A DNA stretch of 64,000 nucleotides from Symbiodinium natans (taxonomy: Eukaryota; Sar; Dinophyceae; Suessiales; Symbiodiniaceae), in contig CAJNDS010002370.1 of assembly GCA_905221605.1 (NCBI GenBank), positions 186,001-250,000 of the forward strand, given 5' to 3'. Made by a program: the position numbers and the translations under genes. The notes below the pieces were generated by a model that was not told the DNA's origin, made no database searches, and was given only the letters and a program-made list of their open reading frames with translations. This document shows positions 13,158-26,610 of the stretch, in pieces. How positions within the stretch are numbered: position 1 is the stretch's first letter; each line of letters opens with the position of its first letter.

Positions 13158-14325
<1,168 letters not shown>

Positions 14326-15318
14326 TCAAGCGACGCTCTTCTCACTGGGAGCATCAAGTTCTTCAAGCGTGAACGCCTTTGTGCAAAGCAAAAAGTACCA
14401 CGGTGGACTGTTGACTCTCATGGGGCTGGCCTGAGGTACTATGGTCCGCCCACAACCCTGTAAAATCGCTTTCCAGATTTTGCGGGGATGCGTTACAAAG
14501 TAAAGTGTGGCGAGTACAGCAGCCGAGCGTCTTCTCGCGGCGTCACGTGAAAAGTAATCAAAGCTGCGGCCAGTGACAGGACACCTCAAGCTCTGAAACT
14601 CTGAGAAGAACAGTCAGCACATCGCACACTCTCTCTCATGCGCGGCGACTTCCCCTTGCGTGGGCAACAGCTGTTGCAGTCACGAAGCCAGACGCAGAAT
14701 ACACAAATTCCATGCCTTGGGCTCAAAGCACGCAAGGCATCGTCGCTGTCATGGTCGGAAGTGTGAAAACCACTCAAACCGAGTTGCCATAGGAACGTTG
14801 CAATAGTGGAAATACCGCAGTTCCGATGAAAGCACCTACTTTGCCGCTGGCTGCGGACATGCCGTGGCAGCTTGCCCGGACCTCAACTGTGAAGGAATCC
14901 AGCTGACATGGTTGGTCAAGACACAGGCAAGACTTGCAGAGCTGTCGACGCAAGTTGGAAAGATCTCTGCCGGGATGATGTATGTAGTCAGATTGGGTCC
15001 AGCATTCAAGAAAAGAAACCTCAAAGCGCACGTGCCAAACTGGAAAGCTAACATGACCTAACATGCATAAGTGCAAATGATGTCGTGTCTGAGTTGCATA
15101 AATCCCAGAGCACCCACGTGCAATAGGACCGGCGGATTTCCACTGAGCGACAGCAAGCCAGCGACCTGGGTTACACGCTTGGGTTCCAGAAGGCTCAAAA
15201 GATCTCCGAAAAGATAAGCATTGCTAGCTACAACACTGTCGCTCACCGCTGTTCCGACTGGATGCCACAAAGAAGACAGCTGCAATCGCCAGGAATCCGT
15301 AGAGTTGCATCGCGTAAC
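14326..15318 (-). CDS. Transporter C-terminal exon cluster
   Basis: Splice sites can be read directly here. Exon 15318-15247 follows an AAG acceptor and ends at AGCG|GTGAGC. The intron 15246-15048 ends GTTAG. Exon 15047-14950 carries FLNAGPN and IIPAEIFPTC. A 68-bp GT-AG intron (14949-14882) follows. Exon 14881 onwards carries VRASCHGMSAASGKVG and runs to about 14790. Joining across the 68-bp intron restores the family block IIPAEIFPT-C-VRASCHG exactly, with matching phases. A hydrophobic segment AAVLATLYFVTH near 14480-14530 is a tentative penultimate exon; the final exon gives FTLEELD, the usual tail of sugar/phosphate porters, then TGA. Confidence 0.75.
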
Positions 15319-18300
15319 CTTGGTCATGTTGAAAAAGATAGGGCAAGGTGACAAGACAAGGGACTTGTCGAGACAAGTGCTGTCTCCTCACTGTAATAGA
15401 AGCTTGGAAGCGGCTTGCGGCACTTATGAGGCAAAAGCCTGCTCCAAAGCCAGCAATGGCAAAGCAGCTCCTGAGCGAACCCGTTCCAAACACATCTACA
15501 CTCACGTGCACCATGACTCGCTGCCCAGTTGCGTAAGCGCCGCGAACTTGGCATGCTGAAACACCTACGCGCTGTCATGTACGTCTATGTCGCAACAGAT
15601 TCGCCCATTTATTTCCCTTGCACACGCAGAAGGGCCAAAAGGCAGGGCCTACCTACAAAGCCCGAGGGAAGCCGAGAGAAGGACCACAGACGGGGAGATG
15701 AAGAAGCCAGGCGGGAGGAAGTCAAATGATCTGGGAAGTATTCGAAGGCTTCGCACGCATATATGCTCAAGCATGCTTGAGCTGGCAAGGAAGGCCTGAA
15801 AATACCATCAAGCAGCTGACACCAGGTATCAAGAATGGGACAACTCGAAGCTTGGAAAAGTCGAAGCTAGGACTGCCAAGGTCTGGATTCGATGAATTCG
15901 CCTCGGCTTCCTGCCGAGAAGCGTCTGGAACAAGCAGACCCGGATCGGGCCTCCTTCCCCCTAACCCAACCCTTCCCCCCGTGCCAAATTTTTTGACGCA
16001 ACCCCCCCCCCCCCCCCGCCCTGGGGGACCCCCCCCAATCCCCTGGAGGAGCTGCAAACCGATGCCTTGAGTGGAGGTCCCGCTTGGCAGGGGGAGGGCC
16101 TCAAAAACCCCCCCACCCCCCACCCCAACCCCACCCCCCCCCCACACCCCCACCCCACCCCCCCCCCCCCCCCCACCCCCCCAACCCCCCCCCACCCCCC
16201 CGACCCCCCCCCCCACTTTTTTTGCGAAACCCTCTTTCCTCCTTTCCTGTCCTGGGGCCGGCCCGGCTGCCGAGGCGGCGCGCGCAAGCGTTTACAATTA
16301 ACATGGATTGCGGCCTCGAGCTCCTACGACGTACGCGCCATGGACAAATGCACGGACCCGTTTGCTGGTTTCACAGAGATGAGATGCGAGAGATCATGTG
16401 GGAGCCATGCAGGAGCCCTACAACACTTAACATGTTTACCTAGTTTGACTTCCTTTGACCCAACATCAGATGTGCCTCCGCAGCTGGTGCAAGACTGCTT
16501 GTATGGATCACTGCATTGAAGATTGTGCTCTTGAAGGACCCGAGGCTGTAGGCAAACCTGAGCAGGGGCGGATGCCGAGTTTATGCCAGTAGTTGGGGTA
16601 TCAAGATGTGTCCAAAGCAGAGTTGAGCTCTGTCGGGAGTTGGGACGGGGTTGCAAAGTTGGGGACGAAGTCAACACCAGTCAAGACTCGAACCCTCGAC
16701 AAACAGCACGCGAAACAAAAAACACAACTCGGCACATCATTGCTCTTCTGCCAACGTCCCCAATTGTACATCAACGCCCCTACAGCTCATGAGTTTCAGA
16801 ACCTGCAAATCTGTACGAGCGTTGTTCACAATGCATGCCTGCTGGTGAAAAGTCGACAGCTTTGCAGAATCTTAAGCTGCAGGGCTTTCTGTGGCCTGAA
16901 TAGAAACATGAGTCAGACAGAGACAAGGACGCAGGCGCGCGAGTTTCCCACAGCGCCCTGACAAGCAGTTCCCACATAGCAGCTTGCTGAAACTACGCTG
17001 CCAGCCGTGCATCTCATGCTTTGCAACACTGAACATGCGGACATCCCAATACATGCGTGGTGCGCGGGAAAGTTGTTCTGCATCTTCTCAAGACCGATTT
17101 CTTCTCTGACACGGGGTCCTGTGGTGTGTCTCAATCTGATCGAGTATGCAAAGGGTTCTCGGATGCTGCCTGTGATGCGTGTGATACTTTGATAACATCA
17201 GAGCAATGCAGCCATGGGTCCGATGTTTCTTCTGAAGAAACCGAGCGAGCAGAGTTAGTATAGGGTTGACGTAGATAGAGTTGACCTGTCTCAGTTTCAG
17301 ATTGGATTATGGCTTGGGTTAGTTGTATCGAACTGGTGTCAAGACTATATTGCACGGTGAACATTTCACGGTAGCCTCCAAGATAAGTATGGGAGTAGGA
17401 TGAAACGCTAGGCAGCGTGCTGCTGATTCCTTCAGCTTTACAGTCGAAAGGAGGAACAAGGCGCATCGTGAAAGTTCTAAAAGTCAAAGGATCCTGTTCG
17501 AAGGTTTTTCACTCGTACCTCTGTTTGTGTGTAGTTGACGCCTTTCCTAGAAAAAACTGAGCTGAAATGCTTCGCATTCCACTCACGTTGGTTTCGTTAT
17601 GTTGTGTGAAAAATTTTAGTTCCTGACTGTTGATGTTGGATGGAAGATCCAGTATTAACATCTTCAACCGTTCTGTCTTGCCCATTCGGCCTGACTTCAC
17701 GCGTCGTTTGACATGCTTTATTGTTGTAACATCAACATGTCATGCAAATATCCTTCGGATATTAACCTGAGGATGCTTCTAGTTTTTTCAAAACCAAGTC
17801 TGAGCGAGTTTGGATTGGGATGGGCATCAACTTGAAGAATATTTCGCTATCTCAACTTAACTTGGCCTTTGGCCGAGTTAAGGCTGAGTAGGAATAATAC
17901 TGAGCAAGGAGAGGATTGCCATGTTCAAGATTCACTGGCCTACATTTCACTCACTGGTGTTCGAGGTGAACAAGCCTTCGGCCAGTTCATCCTCGAGCTC
18001 AGTATTTTTTCCACGACGGCCTAAGAGAGACACTAAATCTAGCATAGCGAGTACTACGAAAGCCGACAGTACTTTCAGGATCAATACATGTGGGCCAGTT
18101 ATCATCAAGCCAGAAACTGAGAAAGACCACCGTGAAATCCAAAGTTACGATTAAAAGCACCCAAAACAGTTCATCGTGGCTTCTCGCTGGTAGTGCCTAC
18201 CAACACTACCATCGTAGAGCTTGACAATGGAAACACTGCAGATGATTAGAACTCTCCACACCTCTAGCCAGCTAGCAAGCACGGGGAAGTATACCGCCTG

Positions 18301-21300
18301 CAAGCAAGCAGGTCGTTGATGTTTGTCAATCTATCTTAAAGCTACTTATAAATCGAAATATTTACTTGGACCACAAGCGACTCTAATTAATTCTTGTAGC
18401 TGTCAGATGTTTAAACTGCATGCAGATACATGCAGATAGAAATGAAATAGCTACCAGCTACTCACTAAGAAAATATCTATTTGCCACGTTTGAAATAATA
18501 CTATTTGTCGGCCGGGGCAGATTTTATGATAAGCTCTGGGTAGATTGGCGTAGATGCTCGGGCAGATGCTCTGGGCAGCTGATCTGGGTAGACGTTCGGG
18601 CTTGCTTTGACGCTTGTATTCTAGAATTCTGGCTGAGGTTTTAACTGGACGTGTTAAGAGTGATGTTCTGGTGAACATGCCCTGACGCATCTAAACAAAA
18701 GCTTTAACACATGCTAACATTAAGACATGTTAACATGTGTTAGGATGGGAGGAATTGCACTTCCCAGAAGAATTGTTGCCCGCTTTACCTTGCCAAAGCT
18801 CAGGACCGGGGCGAAGAACTGGGTGAATATATACATATACAGTGTAAGGGTGTAAGTTGCAATAGGTCCAGTAGTATCCCTACCAACGGGTCAATAGAGT
18901 GGCCAAACTCTACCAACAAGAACCACCCACAGCTCGCGATCACTGTGAGGATAACTTCAGGGTGCTACCCTGAAGGGGTGAGTGCACTATATGAAGGATA
19001 TCTGCCGGTTTCCCGTTCGTACAGTCTATCCCCTCTATACACACTCTCACTCCAGCTCTATCCGCCGTGATCCCGGTTTCCCAGTTTGTAACCTCCAGCG
19101 AAGTCAAGCTGTATGTGCGATCTCGGGTAAAGGATCTGTACACGCAGTTGGGCTGCTACAAAAGGATATTTTCCTGTGCTCAAAGAGCTCTTTGAGCCGT
19201 GCGCACTGCGGATATTCGCACAATGCCGCTCAGAACTCTATAATTCCATTCATCTGTCAATAACTTTATTTCCCTTCTCCACGGGTCAAGCCCCAAAACA
19301 AACCTCACCTACCAAGTCATCAAGCCCACTGCTAACTTGTTTGACGCGCGAAACAACATGTAAACATGTACTTTCTAAGTGAACATCAGGTAGCAGCACC
19401 AAACACTTGAAACAGCATGAAACGCTTCGTGAAAACAAGCCAATTTAACTTGTCGCTATGGTTTTTCAAGGTCCGGGAGTGGATAGGCGCCAGAATTTAA
19501 ACTAAAGAAGACATTGATCCACTCACCGTTCTTCAGTTTTTCGTGTTGTACCACTCTCCTACCGTGTTTTGGCTGCTCACTACAGCGCTACCAATCAAGC
19601 ATTGCTAGCTACCAGGAACTTGAACACGAGAAATCTCTCTTTGAATAGACACGAGCTACAAACAATTCTCTTTAAGTAGACACGACTTACACCTCATTGA
19701 GCTATAGAAGGATTTGCACCGATTGTGGAACCGCAGCTGCTGCCATTGAAATAACGACTATTTATCTGATTGCTTACTTGCCTGAAGCTGTACAAGAGTG
19801 AGGGAAACCATAGGATTTCCTCGTCCAATACCACACGCCAAGGACGAGCTATCTGAATCCAAGTGACAATTACAGATAATACGGGCACACCAGCCACTAC
19901 AACCAGTCCTTAGAACATAAGGTATCTAGCAAAAAATAAATTAACAACACTCATCTCCTCAAAAATGCGAGATGACACTACTTGCATTCCACTAGCGAGA
20001 ATCCCAGACTGTCTAGGAGCAGCAAAGCGGGCTAACAAATAAGATCTCGTCAGAGGATGAGAAAGGGCGGCAGTCCCTAAGACCCCTAACGAAGAACATT
20101 GGCGTGACAGTGTGGCACGTTTGCTTGGGCGCCACAAAATTCACGAGTGAGGCAACCTCAAAAGATGGATTCATTTGCAACCTCCAGAACGAGCGCACAC
20201 AGCAAAAATGGCTGTAACAAGGTGGCGCTTCTTTCCAATACAAACGACATCTTATCTATTCTTGTGGCTCCAGCGCATGCCCCTGACAAGCAGAACATGG
20301 CAACACTACCCACTACAATGTCACTACAAAGTGGCGCATTTTTTGGCGCAAACATTGCCATCTAGCAATGACAGACACCCAGCCGCACAAATCCCATAAC
20401 AAAACGGCGGCGCTGTTGCATTACCTCTCCAATCAGCACACAAATCCCGTAAAATGGCGTTGTCTTCGACACGTTCAACATGCAGGGGAGAAAGCAAAAA
20501 AACAGGAGGAACAAGTGGAGACACCCGTCAACAGGAGACACTGGCCACGAAAACCCGGTAGACCCATCCAACATGAAGGGTGACGAGCGGAGTCACAAGT
20601 CACAGCAAACTCGGCAAACCCATCCTACGTGAAGGAAGACAATAGGAGACAAGCAAAGACACAACCCAAGGGAAACCCGATAGACCCATCCGTCATGAAA
20701 GGACACAAAGGCAGAATGGAGACACCCAACATGAAGGAAGACAAGTGGAGACACAAGCCACCGCAAATCCGCCAGGCCCATCCTTAGAAGGAATTGAGGA
20801 CCCCAACAATCTACTGTTTTGGGGAGCTCCTTGAAAACAACAACCAAGAGCAAGTAGTGGGGCGTAGATGAAAATTATCATGTGGGGTCAAGGTAATCAA
20901 AAAAAATTCGGATTATAACAAAGTTCGTTATGTTGTGATGATTCGGGAGTTTACGCTGTGTTGTTTCGGGAGTTTATGCTGTGATGTTTCGGGTGGAGGT
21001 GTACACAAGTCAAGGGTTTTTGGCACATTGACAGTTCGGGACATGGGCGTTTGCATTTTAGGCTTCGGGATTTGGGTGCTTGCATTTGGTGTTGGGAAGT
21101 AGTAGGATTGGCTTAGGCTTGGTGTTGGTTAGTATTGGGGTTAATAGTTCATGGTCTATGTGTTGGTAATAGTAGGTTGTGTTGGGCAGGTGGTGAATAA
21201 CGTTTGTTTAGGTGGTAGTTGGGGTCACACACATTTCTCATTCCGCTTCCTCTCCAAATGGCACTAGGGCGGTTCTTTGCCATGTTCAGAGTAAACAACC

Positions 21301-23132
21301 GAAACTGCATCAGGTTGTTCAACTCCCTAGCTCTTGTCTCCAGCATGGCGCGTCTTGTCTCGTCAATGCTTTTTCTTCTGGGTCTAACCTAACCCAAAAA
21401 CCTTTCATGTGTTGGACCCCACATGATGGCCCCACATGGCCTTTTCAACATCCAATTGGACTCAGAAAGGCGAACTTTGGGTAAGTGTTTGTGGCATGTT
21501 CGGCCTGTAAAGGTAGCGGATTGCAAGTTCACAATGCCTCCCCCAAGGTGCTGCTAGATGCTGCGAGGTGCTGCGAGGTGCTGCAACGTGCTGCAACGTG
21601 CTGCAACGTGCTGCAATGTGCTGCAATGTGCTGCAAGCGACTCTTCATGAAGTGAAGCAATGAAGCAAACTCCGAGCACCGGGCATATTCATAAGCAGCC
21701 AGGTAGAGGCGGTGCCAAGCAGCGAAAGCCAACAACCGGAGGCGATGTCAAACATCTGTCTTTGTGCATAAACTTTGCCATCCACCTGAACTCAAAGCAA
21801 TTGCGAATAACTGCGATCATTCTGCAAATTTCCGTTGAAGGCTGGCCGGGCCTCCTTGTGCCTGCTGTTCTCAAAAATTGCCGATTCAGTGAGAGACCAT
21901 CGCATGCCTGAGTGCCCAGATATATCCAATATGCCGGAAGAATGCCGATCAAGGCGACTGAGTTCTTGTGCCGACTCGGGTTGCTGCAGAAGGCAATTGC
22001 AGACGGAACTGCTCCGAAGCCCAGGAGAAATCTCCATATAGCCTCAGACCGTTCAGATATGTTCGAAAGTACATTGCCTTCTTCTCCTCCTGCTCTGAAA
22101 TTTTTTTGTACACGTACTTGGGCTGCGATCGCACGGTGTGGATGGCTCCGATTAGGCTGCTTTCCCTAATACAGGACCTGATCTCTCTCTAAGTCTATCG
22201 GTGCAAACGAGAAGCCTCCAGAGAGACCGGCATGCTCAGGAGCAACATGGCCTCGGCAAATCTCACAGAGCCACGTCAGGCCTCACAAGCCACAAATACA
22301 GAGAAAGACTACGGGAACGGCACTTCAGCATGTTTGTAAGGCAGCACTGTGAGGTGACGGCCATCATCGCGGAAGTCAGCATTCCAAACCCCTGCGTCAA
22401 AGTGCTGAATTTCATGAGCAGGCTGTTTTACAACATTTTACAACATTTTGCAACAGCTGTGTCCTGCATGGACACTACCAAAGCCATGGCTCGGCCGCGT
22501 CCTGCAGCTGTGATTAAGCAGCGAAGCACTTGCAAAAAATCAAATACCTTGCGCCGAGAATAGAGCAAACCCTCATTGCTGGAAAGATGCTGTTTGCATC
22601 TGTCATCGTCTCTGCCGTTACCTTGGGTGCTTGATTGCGGACACAAAAACTCGCTCTCAGTGGGCGACAATGACCAATGAGCTGATGGTCGAGGAGCTGT
22701 GGCTGACAACGGATATTCGCCACCCACGCCAAGTCCCAAGAAGAAGCGACAAACAGACATTTGGATCGGAGCTCCAGAGCAAAGTGCGCAAGAGAGAGCT
22801 CCGAGTATCGTCAAAGCTGCCGTCGTCACGAATGACCACTTCCGGCCCAGCCAATCAGCGATGTACCCGAAGGATAACTGCCCAATGACAACTCCAGCAA
22901 GCATCGCACTGACCATCATAGATTTAGCTCGGGCAGACACCAACTCTTCGCCATGCTCGAGCTGCAATATCAATACCACGATGTCGATTGTAAAAAGGTC
23001 GTAGGAATCTGCAAGGAATCCAACACAAGCAGCCAGCACGCGCCAAGTGCTCTCCGCACTAGCAGGGTGTCGAGTGGGAAGAAGGGGCTGACTTTCCCGA
23101 CTTTCCAAACGTTCCCCCTCCTGGGGCTTCAT
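14326..23132 (-). CDS. MFS phosphate:H+ symporter-like transporter (multi-exon)
   Basis: This gene encodes a 12-helix major-facilitator protein resembling the PHS family (Pho84/Pht1 type), which import phosphate with protons across the plasma membrane. Pieces in order are: exon 1 (23132-22698) with helices 1-4 and signatures FLADSYDLFTIDI, GYIADWLGRK and GLGVGGEYPLSAT; a 50-bp exon (22507-22458) with GRGRAMALVVSMQ; an exon near 22042-21985 reading AIWRFLLGFGAVPSAIAF; then, after about 6.7 kb, 15318-15247 (MQLYGFLAIAAVFF), 15047-14950 (FLNAGPNLTTYIIPAEIFPT), 14881 to about 14790 (VRASCHGMSAASGKVGAF) and a last exon 14376-14326 (AFTLEELDAPSEKSVA, stop). Some middle exons were not found. Apparent donors include GT and GC. 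The Asp in FLADSYDLF and the IPAEIFPT-RASCHG block are family hallmarks, so the family call is strong; phosphate specificity is inference. Confidence 0.8.
15958..16216. repeat. Poly-C-rich low-complexity tract
   Basis: Long runs of C, interrupted by A, T or short words (CCCCACCCC), fill this stretch. Proline- or glycine-rich frames on both strands are artefacts. The complementary strand is G-rich and could form quadruplex structures; the exact length is likely unreliable in an assembly. Confidence 0.9.
20510..20800. repeat. Degenerate 60-80-bp tandem repeat
   Basis: About four diverged units share the words GGAGACA, AAACCCG(G/A)TAGACCCATCC and ACATGAAGG. They run head to tail. No coding role is seen. 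Confidence 0.7.
21548..21637. repeat. 10-bp tandem repeat (GTGCTGCAAC)n
   Basis: Nine units of a 10-base word close to GTGCTGCAAC/GTGCTGCGAG run head to tail, with sub-variants clustered (GAG, ACG and ATG versions), suggesting recent local copying. It lies in or next to a transporter intron. Confidence 0.85.
22698..23132 (-). CDS. Transporter exon 1 (helices 1-4)
   Basis: The exon begins at an ATG at 23132 and encodes 145 codons in phase 0. A hydrophilic N-terminus of about 30 residues precedes four hydrophobic segments: about 31-48 (VLAACVGFLADSYDLFTI), 75-92 (MLAGVVIGQLSFGYIADW), 100-118 and 125-142 (CRFFLGLGVGGEYPLSAT). The loop between helices 2 and 3 has the MFS signature DWLGRK. The reading frame continues past 22698, but the family similarity stops sharply after SAT, at ACA|GCTCCT, which looks like a GC-type donor. 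Confidence 0.8.
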
Positions 23133-23443
23133 TGCGGGTTCACCACATGGTCATCAAGGGGAAGCTTTCCCTAACAACTACTGAGCTCATCGCCCTTGAG
23201 CCGACTCTTGCATCCAGCAATCTGAAAACAAGGCCAAACAAGGCCAAAGCGGCTGAGGCCCCTTGAGGTGGCTGAGGGCAAATGAAATCAACCATGAGCA
23301 ACCGTCAAACTTGGCAGCGAGACCTTGCTGAAAGTACTGTGCCCCTCAAGTGTCCGAAACCTGCGAAGAGAGCACCGAAGCACGAGAGCAGCAGAATCCG
23401 CCTACAAGCTGAAGTTATCAAAACCTGTGAGATGCTACAAGGC

Positions 23444-24764
23444 TCAACTTTGCCTTGGTGTAGACTCCTCGTCTCTGGCCATGTGCACATACTCTTTCAA
23501 GGTTGGGTATCTGGATGGATCGTGCTCAGTGCGAGGTGTGGGGAGCATAGGTCGCGTTGATGCCTTTGCGAGCTTCGTCGGGCTGCTCGGGCTTGCATCT
23601 GTGTCCATTGGATGCCACCCGGATTGCTTCAAGAAATCACGATCACAGGAGTACATCTGAACCGACCCCGAAAGCTGCACATACGAGCAGCATGCAGGAT
23701 CGCCTTCCCGATACAAGACTTGTCCGGCAAGTGCTGAAACATAGGAAAGCGAGTCAGCCTCCACCAGGAGCTTTATGAATCCTGCATTCTGATGTTCCAG
23801 CTTCTGGAGCAGCGGGACCTCCAATGCAATTTGGTAGGGAGTCTGTCCATTCGGACCTTTGGAAAGGAAGCCATCCGCCACGATTGCTGGGGGCTTTCGC
23901 GTGGACCGAGCGTGTTCACTGATGATGTCCATGCCACGAGGACGGCGAAACGAAATCGTCGACCAGAGTCCAGTGAGGGCACGAATATCATCTTCTCGTT
24001 TCAATAGCCTGTAATCCGAACAGCTCACCGCGGCTTTGGAGACCATTCCCTTTGCAATGAGGTCCGTGCGCTCGTTTGGTTCTGGCTGTGGCTCTGACTG
24101 CACCGACCCAGGTGCAAAAAGCTCGTTCCACGAATCTGACGCTAGGTAGCCAGTAGTGAAAGACTTGACAGACGCTAGCGAAGCCGACGTCCAGGGACGC
24201 GCCGCGGACCTTGCGAAACGACCACAGGGATGGGTCAAGACTCTGGTAAAAGGGTACCTTTCTCTTTGTTGCCTCAAGGAGTGTTCACCAGGCGCGTCAC
24301 CAAGGTGTCCGGCCTCTGATAATTTCATACTTGTCCGAAATTGTGCTAGCCAATACATTAACACACCTTTGCACTGCGAAACCAAACAGCAATCGAGGCA
24401 ACCACTGGAGAAGAGTTTGGACGCAGAGTCCTTCTGCAGAGCGCTCATGTTGTTTGCAGCAAGTACGTGTCGTGGGTTTGCTGATTCTAGAGTTGCCTCG
24501 CATCTTCTGCAAGAAATATGCGGCTGTTGTCAGTGTCTGTGATTGAGCATTGCCAATACTCGGTCTTGCATGTGTTATATTTTTTATGGCGGGGGCAAGC
24601 ACGAGAAAGCCACTACAACTGCCACTTCCGCTGAGCAACCTGTCAAGGCTTCGGCGGAGGACCTGTGATGCTATTTGATGCGGACGAGCGAAACCACGCA
24701 AATTGTCGAAGTCTGCAACAGTCAAGGTCCTACGCAGATCTGCGTCGTCGGGCTGTCCTTCCAT
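23444..24764 (-). CDS. Protein with partial cyclic-nucleotide-binding-like fold
   Basis: A probable first exon starts at an ATG at 24764 (MEGQPDDADLRRTLTVADFD...) and runs to about 24615, near GGAAGTG|GCAG. A long open frame (24448-23444) holds the rest and ends at a TGA. Within it, residues about 220-265 read LLVEADSLSYVSALAGQVLYREGDPACCSYVQLSGSVQMY in pieces: LAGQVLYREGDPACCSYV and VQLSGSVQMY match the first strands of the cNMP-binding beta-roll (pattern G-x-x-L-Y-x-x-G-D and L-x-G-x-V-x-M/L-Y). The phosphate-binding cassette (GExAL) is not visible, so the fold is incomplete or continues in exons not found. It sits 0.3 kb upstream of the transporter, same strand. Family call is tentative. 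Confidence 0.45.
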
Positions 24765-26291
24765 GAATCACATTCAACTCGAGCCATTCCTTGTCACCGC
24801 TCTGACTGTGACTAGTGCCTGGTTGGGATTGCCACGTGTCATAATGACCTGCGAAACATGAAGACCATGATGTTTCAAAGGCTGTGTGCAGCATATCTGT
24901 TCACTTCGCAACACGCAAGAACAAATTGGTACCTTCCAAGATATGCAAAAGACCCACCGAGCCTCGCAGAGATGGCGACAACCTCAGCGTGCACAGCCAA
25001 CAACACCAAGAAGTAAAAAAATCCCAAGCACATTGAAACATACTGAAGCATGCTGTGGTCAAGGCGGACGAGGAGCTTTCGGCCTTGATCAAGCGCTGAA
25101 GCGTGCTTCTCGTCAAGCACATAACAGTTCTCAGCAAGTCGGCATGGCACCACACGAGCATTGCATTGCCGGGAACAGCCTGGTGATGGCGTCATACTGC
25201 GCCGGCATGCGCCAACTGTTGTCTTATTCCACAGCCATGGGCAACGTTTTTGAAACAAAAGCTGCTTGTTGGTTGATGCGCATCACCTGCAAAACAAACC
25301 ACTCGATGCCTTGACAAGAGGGTCCATGATTAAAAGGTGCCCGATACGTATTGTTGGTGCAAGAAAGCATGTTGCAGGGGCATATCAGCTACAAATGCTG
25401 AGTTCGGTGCACAATGTCAACTTTGCACGTAAACAGAATTCCCAATCTCGTCCAGCAATGCACATCTTAAACCCAAGTTATAAGCAGAGAGGAATGTCCG
25501 GTGTAAAAACTCCACAGCTTTCCCAAAGCACCTGTAGGCCCAAGGAAAAAGCGTGCAAAAAGCAATTGACAGCTTTGAAAGTGTTTGCCGCGCAAGCTTC
25601 CGTGCTATTAAGCTGCGGCTTATGCCTCGTGGGCAGTGTAAGCCGAAAGGCGTCGGTGTTTCTGAATTGTAAACTCCCAACACCCCTTAGCCCGCATTTT
25701 TGTGAAGACGGGAGCGTTATGAAACACGTGCATGCTGTGGGATATTCATGCTGTGCAGCCTTCTATTTCTGCATTGTGAAAGCCTTCTGTCATTCAATCT
25801 TCCGTCGTATTCTCATATATTCCAGATTGCGTCTTTTTTGCGGCACTAAGAGGCACACTCTTTCTCTCTGCACACTCCGTGTGCTGCGCGCGCTCTGTGC
25901 TCTCTGTGATTTTGGCGGCTTTGTCCTTCCGGGTTTCCGGCGTGTGGCCCTCGTCAACAGGCTTATTCCCAGCATGGCACGCGAGCATACTGTCAAGATG
26001 TCTGTAAAGATCCTATCAGTCTCGAGAATTGGAGGTCTCTCAACGGCACAAGGGACACTCAAGCTCAGCTTCTGAAGCTGAAGTCTGCTCGGAGCATGCA
26101 GCTCCAAAGGCCACAGAACCCTTTCATTAGCTATGCTTGGACACCCTACCCGACAGCTGGCGGGTGGCCAACGTGCACTTTTTGACATCAGCTGCTCAGG
26201 ATTGCCCCATTCAGTGGACAGGTCCATCGCCCAGGTGTTCCTGGGTGGCCTACAGACCAACAGGTCTACAGACTAACAGACCAAGGAGTTT
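24765..26291. other. Interval with weak exon candidates
   Basis: On the minus strand a piece near 24930-25080 encodes a hydrophobic segment (YVSMCLGFFYFLVLLAVHAE) with plausible coding flanks. A 269-residue plus-strand frame (25266-26075) and a 156-residue minus-strand frame (25790-26260) overlap each other; neither has a motif. Given that all recognised genes here read on the minus strand, the minus-strand pieces are the likelier exons, but nothing firm can be said. Confidence 0.3.
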
Positions 26292-26461
26292 GCATGCAGC
26301 ACACATGCCTGTGCAGGTGATACTCGCCATTCAGACATGCTTTCAGCATACTGACGTTATTCACCAAACAAGACAGACCAACAGTTGGCATTCAGCACAC
26401 ATGCCTGTGCAGGTGATACTCGCCCTTCAGACATGCTTTCAGCATACTGACGTCATTCACC
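26292..26461. repeat. Two tandem copies of a 96-bp unit
   Basis: The word GCAT(G/T)CAGCACACATGCCTG... at 26292-26365 recurs at 26388-26461 with three or so mismatches over 74 bases, giving a 96-base period. It lies just beyond the 3' end of the membrane protein gene that stops at 26611. Confidence 0.85.
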
Positions 26462-26610
26462 GAAGAAGATTTTGCCGACGACGGTCAAGGCTGCAGCAGC
26501 AAAGTAAGCCAGCAAAGACTTCTGAAGCGCAGGGTTCAACGGCATGTAGAACATCGTTGTCTGGAAATCACCTCTCCGGCATCACATCACTGTCAGGCAA
26601 CTCCAGAATC

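Larger units (their letters stand above)
15319..21984. other. Long intronic/non-coding interval within the transporter gene
   Basis: The middle third of the transporter (central loop and helices 7-9) should be encoded here, but I could not place those exons. The interval is AT-richer at 17.3-20.4 kb and has small hairpins such as TAACACATG...CATGTGTTA at about 18703-18742. It also holds the C-rich, 60-80-bp and 10-bp repeats listed separately. No independent gene was recognised. Confidence 0.4.

Noticed and set aside
15767-16519. Proline- and glycine-rich ORFs on both strands
   Set aside because: They read through poly-C/poly-G low complexity, with no independent support.
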